Assembly: GCF_010548375.1 (NCBI RefSeq)
Contig: NZ_JAAGLY010000009.1
Span: 248,001-312,000 of the forward strand
Direction of reading: 5' to 3'
Length of the DNA: 64,000 nt
From: Streptomyces sp. SID13726
GTDB lineage: Bacteria > Actinomycetota > Actinomycetes > Streptomycetales > Streptomycetaceae
The position numbers and the translations under genes were made by a program. Shown piece after piece: positions 57,206-64,000 of the stretch. The first letter of the stretch is position 1. Every line of letters begins with the position of its first letter. The notes under the pieces were generated by a model that saw nothing but the letters and a program-made list of their open reading frames with translations, made no database searches and had not been told where the DNA came from.

Positions 57206-59683
57206 ATGTCACGCACCCGCTGGAGACTCGGTCTCAGCGCCACCGCCCTGCTGGTGGCGGCCGGAATGATTCCCGCCCCCGCCCACGCCGAGGACGTCAC
57301 CGACTACGCGATCACCGTCGACCCGTCCGCCAAGGGCGCGAAGATCGACGACACGATGTACGGCGTCTTCTTCGAGGACATCAACCGGGCGGCCGACGGA
57401 GGTCTGTACGCCGAGCTCGTCCAGAACCGCTCCTTCGAGTACTCCACCGCCGACAACTCCTCGTACACCCCGCTGACCTCGTGGACGGTCTCCGGCACCG
57501 CCCAGGTGGTGAACGACGACGGGCGCCTGAACGAGCGCAACCGCAACTACCTCTCCCTGGCCGCCGGTTCGTCCGTGACGAACGCCGGATACAACACCGG
57601 CATCCATGTCGAGCAGGGTAAGAAGTACGACTTCTCGGTGTGGGCCCGCGCCGCCGCCGGCACCGAACTCGCCGTGTCCTTGCAGGACTCCGGCGGCACC
57701 CTCGCCACCGCCCGCAGGGTGGCCGTGAGGAAGAGCGGCTGGGCCCAGTACAAGGCGACCTTCACCGCGACCCGGACCAGCTCCGACGGCCGACTGACGG
57801 TGGCCTCCTCGGGCGCCGCCGCCCTCGACATGGTCTCCCTGTTCCCGCGTGACACCTACCGCGGTGAGTCCAACGGCCTGCGCAAGGACCTCGCCGAGAA
57901 GGTCGCCGCCCTGAAGCCGGGCTTCGTGCGCTTCCCGGGCGGCTGCCTGGTCAACACCGGCTCCATGGAGGACTACAGCGCGGCCTCCGGCTATCAGCGC
58001 AAGCGGTCCTACCAGTGGAAGGACACCATCGGCCCGGTCGAGCAGCGCGCCACCAACGCCAACTTCTGGGGCTACAACCAGAGTTACGGCCTCGGTTACT
58101 ACGAGTACTTCCGGCTCTCCGAGGACATCGGCGCCATGCCGCTGCCCGTCGTCCCGGCCCTGGTCACCGGCTGCGGCCAGAACAAGGCGGTCGTCGACGA
58201 GGCACTGCTGAAGCGGCACATCCAGGACACCCTCGACCTCATCGAGTTCGCCAACGGCCCGGTGAGCTCGACCTGGGGCAAGAAGCGCGCCCAGATGGGC
58301 CACCCCAAGCCGTTCCGCCTCACCCACATCGAGGTCGGCAACGAGGAGAACCTGCCCGTCGAGTTCTTCGCCCGCTTCAAGGAGTTCCGCGCCGCCATCC
58401 AGGCGAAGTACCCGGACATCCAGGTGATCTCCAACTCCGGCCCGGACGACTCGGGTTCGACCTTCGACACGGCCTGGCAGCTCAACAAGGACGCCAAGGT
58501 CGACATGGTCGACGAGCACTACTACAACAGCCCGCAGTGGTTCCTCCAGAACAACGACCGCTACGACTCCTACGACCGCAGCGGGCCGAAGGTCTTCCTC
58601 GGCGAGTACGCCTCCCAGGGCAACACCTTCAAGAACGGCCTCACCGAGGCCGCGTTCATGACCGGCCTGGAACGCAACGCCGACGTCGTCAAACTCGCCT
58701 CCTACGCACCGCTGTTCGCCAACGAGGACTACGTCCAGTGGCGCCCCGACCTGGTCTGGTTCAACAACCACGCCTCCTGGAACTCCGCCAACTACGAGGT
58801 CCAGAAGCTGTTCATGAACAACGTCGGCGACCGCGTGGTGCCCTCCACAGCCACCGGCACGCCCTCGCTGCTCGCCCCGATCAGCGGCGCCGTGGGCCTG
58901 TCGACCTGGGCGACGACGGCTGCGTACGACGATGTAAAGGTCACCGGCGCCGACGGGAGCACACTGCTCACCGACGACTTCGGCGGCGGCGCCGGACAGT
59001 GGACCCACACCGGCGGCGGCAGCTGGAGCGTCCAGGACGGGCAGTACGTGCAGACGGACGTGAACGCCGAGAACACCATGGTCTCGGCGGGCGACCCGAG
59101 TTGGCACGACTACGACCTGCACGTGAAGGCCACCAAGAGGTCCGGCAAGGAGGGCTTCCTGATCGCCTTCGGCGTCAAGGACACCGGCAACTACTACTGG
59201 TGGAACCTGGGCGGCTGGAACAACACCCAGTCCGCCGTCGAACAGGCCGTGGACGGCGGCAAGTCGACGCTGATCTCCAAGGCCGGGTCGGTCGAGACGG
59301 GCCGTGCCTACGACGTCGACGTCAAGGTGCGGGGCCGCCAGGTCACCCTCTACCTCGACGGGCAGGAGTGGGGCAGCTTCAAGGACGACAAGCCGGCCGA
59401 GCCGTTCCGCCAGGTCGCCACCTTGGACAAGAAGACCGGTGACCTGATCGTCAAGGTCGTCAACGCCCAGGACTCGGCGGCCCGTACGGCCATCGACCTC
59501 GGTCGTGCCAAGGTCGCGTCCAAGGCCCGGGTGACCACGCTGGCGGCCGACCCGGACGCCGTGAACAGCGAGACGTCGACCGCGGTCGCCCCCGTGAAGT
59601 CCACCTTCGACGGGGTCGCCGGGAAGTTCTCGTACACCTTCCCGGCGAACTCGGTCACGTTCCTGAGGATCAAGCAGAGGTAG
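57206..59683 (+). CDS. Secreted GH51 alpha-L-arabinofuranosidase with inserted carbohydrate-like domain
   Basis: 825 residues from ATG 57206. A signal peptide ends after Ala28 (PAHAE). Residues about 70-215 form a carbohydrate-binding-like sheet; the GH51 (beta/alpha)8 barrel follows, with acid/base Glu380 in EVGNE and nucleophile Glu467 in FLGEYAS. The segment around residues 575-735 (DDFGGGAGQWTHTGGGSWSVQDGQY to GQEWGSF) resembles a concanavalin-like LamG/DUF1080 domain set in the C-terminal beta region. It removes arabinose side chains from arabinan or arabinoxylan outside the cell. A palindrome in its promoter suggests induction by sugar. Confidence 0.93.
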   Translation: MSRTRWRLGLSATALLVAAGMIPAPAHAEDVTDYAITVDPSAKGAKIDDTMYGVFFEDINRAADGGLYAELVQNRSFEYSTADNSSYTPLTSWTVSGTAQVVNDDGRLNERNRNYLSLAAGSSVTNAGYNTGIHVEQGKKYDFSVWARAAAGTELAVSLQDSGGTLATARRVAVRKSGWAQYKATFTATRTSSDGRLTVASSGAAALDMVSLFPRDTYRGESNGLRKDLAEKVAALKPGFVRFPGGCLVNTGSMEDYSAASGYQRKRSYQWKDTIGPVEQRATNANFWGYNQSYGLGYYEYFRLSEDIGAMPLPVVPALVTGCGQNKAVVDEALLKRHIQDTLDLIEFANGPVSSTWGKKRAQMGHPKPFRLTHIEVGNEENLPVEFFARFKEFRAAIQAKYPDIQVISNSGPDDSGSTFDTAWQLNKDAKVDMVDEHYYNSPQWFLQNNDRYDSYDRSGPKVFLGEYASQGNTFKNGLTEAAFMTGLERNADVVKLASYAPLFANEDYVQWRPDLVWFNNHASWNSANYEVQKLFMNNVGDRVVPSTATGTPSLLAPISGAVGLSTWATTAAYDDVKVTGADGSTLLTDDFGGGAGQWTHTGGGSWSVQDGQYVQTDVNAENTMVSAGDPSWHDYDLHVKATKRSGKEGFLIAFGVKDTGNYYWWNLGGWNNTQSAVEQAVDGGKSTLISKAGSVETGRAYDVDVKVRGRQVTLYLDGQEWGSFKDDKPAEPFRQVATLDKKTGDLIVKVVNAQDSAARTAIDLGRAKVASKARVTTLAADPDAVNSETSTAVAPVKSTFDGVAGKFSYTFPANSVTFLRIKQR

Positions 59684-60131
59684 CGGTCGGGGCGGTGGGC
59701 TGCTGTCCGACGGGCAGCAGCCCCCGCTCGCCGAAGACCTTCTTCGCCACGCCCATGGCGTTCAGCGCCCTGGGGAAGCCGCAGTAGCCGGCCGACTGGA
59801 GCAGCGCCTCGGCGATCTGCTCCGGTGTCAGCCCCACGTTCAGGGCTGTGTGGACGTGCACCTCCAGCTGGGTCTCGCAGCCGCCGAGCGCGGTGAGCAT
59901 GCCCAGCGTGACCAACTGGCGGTCCCGGGGCGCGAGTTGCGGCCGCGAGTAGATCTCGCCGAACCCCCACGCGACGAGCTGATGACCCATCTCCGGGCTG
60001 ATGTCCGCGAGCGCGTCGAGAACCCGCTGCCCCACTTCGGGGTTGACGCTCCGCAGCATCTCCAGGCCCTGCGCGAAACGCTCCTCGCGAGTGGTGCTCC
60101 CGATCCCGATCCCGCTCTCACTTTCGCTCAT
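59670..60131 (-). CDS. Carboxymuconolactone decarboxylase-family protein
   Basis: 153 residues from ATG 60131. The CMD fold is shown by RDRQLVTLGMLTALGGCETQLEVHVHTALNVGLTPEQIAEALLQ, which holds the redox-like Cys and a His pair, and by the AGYCGFPRALNAM segment. The family includes 4-carboxymuconolactone decarboxylases and alkyl-hydroperoxidase-like proteins. No catechol-pathway gene is near, so the precise role stays open. It overlaps the end of the arabinofuranosidase gene by 14 bases on the opposite strand. Confidence 0.9.
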   Translation of the reverse strand: MSESESGIGIGSTTREERFAQGLEMLRSVNPEVGQRVLDALADISPEMGHQLVAWGFGEIYSRPQLAPRDRQLVTLGMLTALGGCETQLEVHVHTALNVGLTPEQIAEALLQSAGYCGFPRALNAMGVAKKVFGERGLLPVGQQPTAPTATSA

Positions 60132-60287
60132 GTCCGGTCCTCCGTCGTCGGCACTCTCCGTTGGCTGCCGCGTAGCCGGGAATTCACCTCACCGCCAACG
60201 CGGGTCGCACAACCAAGCGTATTCACCCCCCGTCTAATTCGGCGCAGTGACAACGCGCGGGGCTGACACCCCGGACGGGGGCTTGAA

Positions 60288-62909
60288 GTGACCAGTGAAC
60301 GGGGCGCGGGACTGACCATCCCGCTCGAACCGAAGACCGCGGACGACCTCACAGGGGGCCGACCGCCCCTGCCCGCACCGGAATCGCCACCGGGACCGGG
60401 ACAGGCCGCCCTGCTCGCGGCGGCCATCACCGTCCTCGTGCTCTGCGCGGCCGACGCCATCGCCCGCAGCTACCCCTTCGGGCCGCGCACCCGCAACGTC
60501 AACGACCTGGGCAACCAGTACGTCCCCCTCCACGCCCACCTCTGGGACCTGCTGCACGGCCAGGGCACCGGCGGACTCCTCGTCAACTGGCAGTCGGGAT
60601 ACGGCACCAGCTTCCTGCCCGACCTCGGCACCTATCTCACCAGCCCGTTCGCCCTGCTGGTGGCGGTGTTCCCCCGGGACCAGATCGACCTCGCGGTGTA
60701 CGTGATCACCGTGCTGAAGATCGCGTGCGCCGGCGCGGCCATGGCCTGGCTGCTGCTCAGGCTGCGCCCCGGGCGCTGGTGGGCGGCGGGCCTGCTGGGA
60801 TCGTCGTACGCCCTGTGCGGCTGGACCGTGGCGACGGCGTCGTACAACCTCATGTGGCTCGACGGGCTGATCGCCCTGCCGCTGCTGTGCCTGGTCGGCG
60901 AGTGGGTCCTGAACGGCAGGCGCCCGCTCCTCGGGGTGCTGGTCGTGACGGCCGCCTGGGTCGCCAACTTCTACACCGCGTACATGGCCACCCTCGCCGC
61001 CGCCCTCGTCCTCCTGCTGCGGTTGTGGCTCGCCGACCTGCCCCGGCGCCGGAGCCTCGCGACGGTGGGCCGGGCCGCGCTGACCTTCGGGCTCGGCATG
61101 GGGCTGGCCGCGCCCCTGGTCACGGTCGTGTACTTCGGCAGCGCGCACGCCTCCACGGGCCGGTTCACCCAGTTCGCCCCGGTGGGCACCGAGGACCTGC
61201 TGGCCCGGCTGCTGCCGACGACGTACAGCTTCGGCTCCCCGGCGCTCTTCGTCGGCACCGCGGCCCTGCTGCTCGCCCTCGCGCTGCCCTTCCACCGGGC
61301 CGCCCCGCGCAGGGTGCGCGCCGGATGGACGCTGCTGGTGGTCGCGGTGACCCTGTCGATGCAGTGGGGCCCGACCCATCTGATGTGGCACGCCTTCGCC
61401 GAACCGCAGGGCAGCTCGTACCGCCAGACCTTCGTGGTCTGCGCCCTCCTGGTCGTCGCGGCCTGGCACACGCTCTCCTACGGCCCCCTCGACCGGCGGG
61501 CCCTGGGCGCCGCCGCCGGGCTCCTCGCCCTGATCGCGCTCGTCGCGAGCCGCAGCGAGCTGGTCCGCTTCTTCGCCTGGCCGGTGTTCCTGCTCGCGGC
61601 CGCCGGCGCGCTGCTCGGGCTGATCCTCCTCGGCCGCCGGCGCCCCGTGCTGGGCATGGCCCCGGCCGCGCTCGCCGCCGTCCTGCTCGTCGGGGCGCAA
61701 CTGGGCGAGGCCACCGCCACCGACGCCGTGGCCACCCGGATGCGGTTCGGGCACATGGACGACTACGCGCCCTGGGGCGACCGGCAGCAGCAACAGGCGG
61801 ACGCGACGGCGCGGGCCGACGGCTGGCCCCGCTACCGCACCGACCCGGGCCGCGAACAGACCGTCGGCAACGACCCGTTGGAGGTCGGCGGCCAGGGCGC
61901 CCAGTACTACAGCAGCCACACCTCCGCCGTGCTCAGCACCACCCTCACCGCCCTCGGCTACGGCTGGACCTCGGGCGGCCGCAGCCTCCAGAGCCTGGAC
62001 AACGCGGTGACCGACGCCATCTTCTCCACCGGCGCCCGGGTGCACTCCCCGCCGGACCCGCACCAGAACTGGTTCCCGCAGGACGGCACCGGGGTCACCG
62101 TGACCCGCGAGGACGTCCCGCCGCTGGTGACGGTACGGCCGTCCGCCGCGACCGGTTCCTACGGGCCCTCGCCCTTCCGCAACCAGGAACTCCTGCTCGG
62201 CGCCCGTGTCTACACCGTGCCCCGCATCACCGTCCTCAACGGCGCGGGCAGGCCCGCGGACCGCAGCACCGACCAGCGGCAGGGCGTCCGTACCGGCGGC
62301 AGGGGGACGATCACCGCCCAGTGCCGGGCGGGCAGCGAGGTCTACCTCTGGGCACCGCACTTCGCGGGCACCGCACGGCTCGCCGGGCCCACCGCACACG
62401 GCCTGACGGGACGCTTCCGGGCCGACTTCCACCCCCTCACCAAGATCGCCGCCATGCAGCGGCTCGGTACCGTCCCGGACTCCGGGCGCCTCACCATCGA
62501 GCTGTCCCCGGACCGGATGAGTGTCGTGCCGGACCAGGCGGTCGGCTGTCTGGACACCGGCCGACTGCACTCCGTCGTACGACAGCTCCGGGCCACCGGC
62601 GCCACAGAGGTGACCGTCTCCGACTCCGGCGGCACCATCCGGGCCGAGCTTCCGCCGGGCAGCAAGGGCGTCGCCGTCGTCGCCGCGCCCCGGATCGCGG
62701 GCTGGCGCTGCGCCGCCGGGGACGCGGACGCCGTACCCGCGAAGCAGTACCACGGCCTCATCGCCGTACCCCTCGACGGCACCTCGACCAGTGTCACCTG
62801 CGGTTTCCGTCCGCCCGGGCTGCGCCTGGGGGCGGCGGTCGGAGGCGGCGCGCTGCTTTCGCTGATCGGTATCGGTATGTTCGGGGTCATCCGCCGGAGG
62901 CGGTGGTGA
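60288..62909 (+). CDS. YfhO-family integral membrane protein
   Basis: 873 residues from GTG 60288. About 11-13 hydrophobic segments lie between residues 40 and 480. An external loop (NVNDLGNQYVPLHAHLWDLLHGQGTG and NWQSGYGTSFLPDLGTYLTSPFALL) resembles the catalytic loop of YfhO and related GT-C glycosyltransferase-fold proteins. A large external domain of about 350 residues follows, then one last C-terminal helix with basic end (FGVIRRRRW). YfhO of Bacillus modifies lipoteichoic acid with sugars. The equivalent substrate in this organism is unknown. No close Shine-Dalgarno sequence supports the GTG start, so it is uncertain. Confidence 0.88.
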   Translation: MTSERGAGLTIPLEPKTADDLTGGRPPLPAPESPPGPGQAALLAAAITVLVLCAADAIARSYPFGPRTRNVNDLGNQYVPLHAHLWDLLHGQGTGGLLVNWQSGYGTSFLPDLGTYLTSPFALLVAVFPRDQIDLAVYVITVLKIACAGAAMAWLLLRLRPGRWWAAGLLGSSYALCGWTVATASYNLMWLDGLIALPLLCLVGEWVLNGRRPLLGVLVVTAAWVANFYTAYMATLAAALVLLLRLWLADLPRRRSLATVGRAALTFGLGMGLAAPLVTVVYFGSAHASTGRFTQFAPVGTEDLLARLLPTTYSFGSPALFVGTAALLLALALPFHRAAPRRVRAGWTLLVVAVTLSMQWGPTHLMWHAFAEPQGSSYRQTFVVCALLVVAAWHTLSYGPLDRRALGAAAGLLALIALVASRSELVRFFAWPVFLLAAAGALLGLILLGRRRPVLGMAPAALAAVLLVGAQLGEATATDAVATRMRFGHMDDYAPWGDRQQQQADATARADGWPRYRTDPGREQTVGNDPLEVGGQGAQYYSSHTSAVLSTTLTALGYGWTSGGRSLQSLDNAVTDAIFSTGARVHSPPDPHQNWFPQDGTGVTVTREDVPPLVTVRPSAATGSYGPSPFRNQELLLGARVYTVPRITVLNGAGRPADRSTDQRQGVRTGGRGTITAQCRAGSEVYLWAPHFAGTARLAGPTAHGLTGRFRADFHPLTKIAAMQRLGTVPDSGRLTIELSPDRMSVVPDQAVGCLDTGRLHSVVRQLRATGATEVTVSDSGGTIRAELPPGSKGVAVVAAPRIAGWRCAAGDADAVPAKQYHGLIAVPLDGTSTSVTCGFRPPGLRLGAAVGGGALLSLIGIGMFGVIRRRRW

Positions 62910-62910
62910 G

Positions 62911-62950
62911 TATGCATGTGGTTGCATAAACGTGCATCGAAACGTATAGT
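62911..62950 (+). promoter_or_regulatory. argC promoter with overlapping ArgR box
   Basis: TTGCAT (62922-62927) and TATAGT (62945-62950) are 17 bases apart. Around the -35, TATGCATGTGGTTGCATAAA and then CGTGCATCGAAACGTAT resemble two adjacent ARG boxes (TGCAT units in inverted order). The ArgR repressor with arginine would occlude the promoter, as known for Streptomyces arg operons. Confidence 0.85.
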
Positions 62951-62974
62951 CATGCCATCCAGGAGGAGGATGAC

Positions 62975-64000
62975 ATGGCGGTACGTGCGGCAGTGGCCGG
63001 GGCGAGCGGATACGCGGGCGGTGAGGTCCTGCGGCTGCTCCTGGCGCACCCCGAGGTCGAGATCGGTGCGCTGACCGGGAACTCCAACGCCGGACAGCGA
63101 CTCGGCTCGCTCCAGCCGCACCTGCTGCCGCTGGCCGGCCGGGTGCTCCAGGAGACCACGGCCGACGTCCTCGCCGGACACGACGTCGTCTTCCTCGCCC
63201 TGCCCCACGGCCAGTCCGCAGCCGTCGCCGAGCAACTCGGCCCGGACGTCCTCGTCGTCGACATGGGCGCCGACTTCCGGCTGAAGGACGCGGCCGACTG
63301 GGAGCGGTTCTACGGCTCCGCACACGCCGGCACCTGGCCCTATGGCCTTCCCGAACTGCCGGGCGCCCGCGCCGCGTTGGAGGGGTCCAAGCGCATCGCG
63401 GTGCCCGGTTGCTACCCCACCGCCGTCACCCTCGCCCTCTTCCCGGCCTACGCCGCCGGCCTCGCCGGGTCCGAGGCCGTGATCGTCGCCGCCTCCGGCA
63501 CCTCCGGCGCGGGCAAGGCGCCCAAGCCCAACCTGCTGGGCAGTGAGGTCATGGGCTCCATGTCGCCGTACGGCGTCGGCGGCGGCCACCGGCACACGCC
63601 CGAGATGATCCAGAACCTCAGCGGGGTGGCGGGGGAGCGAATCTCCGTTTCCTTCACCCCCACCCTCGCGCCGATGCCCCGCGGCATCCTCGCCACGTGC
63701 AGCGCCGCCGCCAAGCCGGGGGTGACCGCCGAGTCCGTCCGCGCCGCCTACGAGAAGGCCCTCGCCGACGAGCCCTTCGTGCACCTGCTGCCCGAGGGCC
63801 AGTGGCCCGCCACGGCGTCCGTCTACGGTTCGAACGGCGTTCAGGTGCAGGTCGCCCTCGACGAGTCCGTGGGCCGCATCATCGCGATCAGTGCCATCGA
63901 CAACCTGACCAAGGGCACCGCGGGCGGTGCCGTCCAGAGCATGAACATCGCCCTCGGCCTCCCCGAGGAGCTCGGTCTTTCCACGATCGGAGTCGCACCG
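62975..64000 (+). CDS. argC: N-acetyl-gamma-glutamyl-phosphate reductase (3' end at window edge)
   Basis: 342 codons from ATG 62975 (AGGAGGAGG before it) are visible, ending exactly at the window edge without a stop. The length matches the usual 342 residues, so only the stop codon seems to be missing. The dinucleotide loop is VAGASGYAGGEVLRLL; the catalytic Cys is in VPGCYPTAVTLALFP; the His/Arg region is GGGHRHTPEMIQNL. ArgC reduces N-acetylglutamyl phosphate to the semialdehyde in arginine biosynthesis, with NADPH. It normally heads argJ, argB and argD to the right. Confidence 0.97.
   Translation, partial: MAVRAAVAGASGYAGGEVLRLLLAHPEVEIGALTGNSNAGQRLGSLQPHLLPLAGRVLQETTADVLAGHDVVFLALPHGQSAAVAEQLGPDVLVVDMGADFRLKDAADWERFYGSAHAGTWPYGLPELPGARAALEGSKRIAVPGCYPTAVTLALFPAYAAGLAGSEAVIVAASGTSGAGKAPKPNLLGSEVMGSMSPYGVGGGHRHTPEMIQNLSGVAGERISVSFTPTLAPMPRGILATCSAAAKPGVTAESVRAAYEKALADEPFVHLLPEGQWPATASVYGSNGVQVQVALDESVGRIIAISAIDNLTKGTAGGAVQSMNIALGLPEELGLSTIGVAP

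Noticed and set aside
60234..63323. Minus-strand open frame of about 1000 codons opposite the YfhO-type gene and argC
   Set aside because: Composition is Arg/Gly/Gln-rich without any family; both plus-strand genes are well supported.

Overview
The window is a high-GC actinomycete chromosome segment, almost certainly Streptomyces. The evidence is the strong third-position GC bias of the genes, the many GTG and TTG starts, the near-absence of TTA codons except in a few regulators, a conservon, and a gene order (conservon, betaine transporter, glutamine synthetase-like genes, infC-rpmI-rplT, pheST, argC) that matches, from memory, the S. coelicolor region from cvn9/rarABCDE down to argC. No rRNA, tRNA, CRISPR array, intact insertion sequence or prophage was recognised. 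Both ends cut a gene: a DUF1989 protein on the left and argC on the right.

Layout. 1-2555: two DUF1989 proteins (carboxyguanidine deiminase type), a palindromic operator, a degenerate 60-bp repeat array and a TetR regulator. 2851-7436: a five-gene conservon (cvnA-E) ending in a P450 whose K-helix ExxR lacks its arginine. 7454-11024: a pseudouridine synthase, a 466-residue protein whose middle resembles the second metal site of class I terpenoid synthases, and a gene-poor stretch. 11025-15325: an amino-acid permease carrying the same palindrome as the deiminase operon, then a PadR regulator with a DrrAB-like ABC exporter. 15448-21237: a siderophore-interacting protein under an iron box, a 5'-3' exonuclease, and a betaine-type ABC importer with permease and two solute-binding domains fused in one chain. 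21532-24850: an XRE-cupin regulator with a BtuF-like protein, and a TDT exporter with its LysR regulator. 24847-29993: a gamma-glutamyl hydrolase, FadR/GntR regulator, GlnA4-like ligase, aldehyde dehydrogenase and SDR, which form a plausible ethanolamine/monoamine gamma-glutamylation pathway.

30015-38787: membrane and cell-surface genes, including a large Gly/Pro-rich membrane protein translationally coupled to a mycosin-type subtilisin, a beta-lactamase-fold hydrolase, an SseB-like protein and DUF1844. 38788-46470: the translation block infC-rpmI-rplT, an rRNA methyltransferase, an orphan sensor kinase, and pheS-pheT. infC has a leader with a terminator and appears to start at ATC. 46647-50141: a SpoIIE-type phosphatase with three TTA codons, an NsdA-like regulator and a NUDIX hydrolase. 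50352-62909: metabolic and surface genes (hydroxyacyl-CoA dehydrogenase, glycosyl-hydrolase-like protein, DMT/MocR pair with overlapping start codons, GNAT, a histidine-phosphatase fold without its catalytic histidines, secreted GH51 arabinofuranosidase, YfhO-type protein). argC follows under a typical promoter with ARG-box-like sequence.

The clearest links between genes are the shared palindrome joining the DUF1989 operon to the distant permease, the conservon as a coupled signalling set, the amine gamma-glutamylation cluster, and the TTA codons in four signalling-type genes, which suggest bldA-dependent timing. All functions are inferred from sequence features and family knowledge; no database search was possible.
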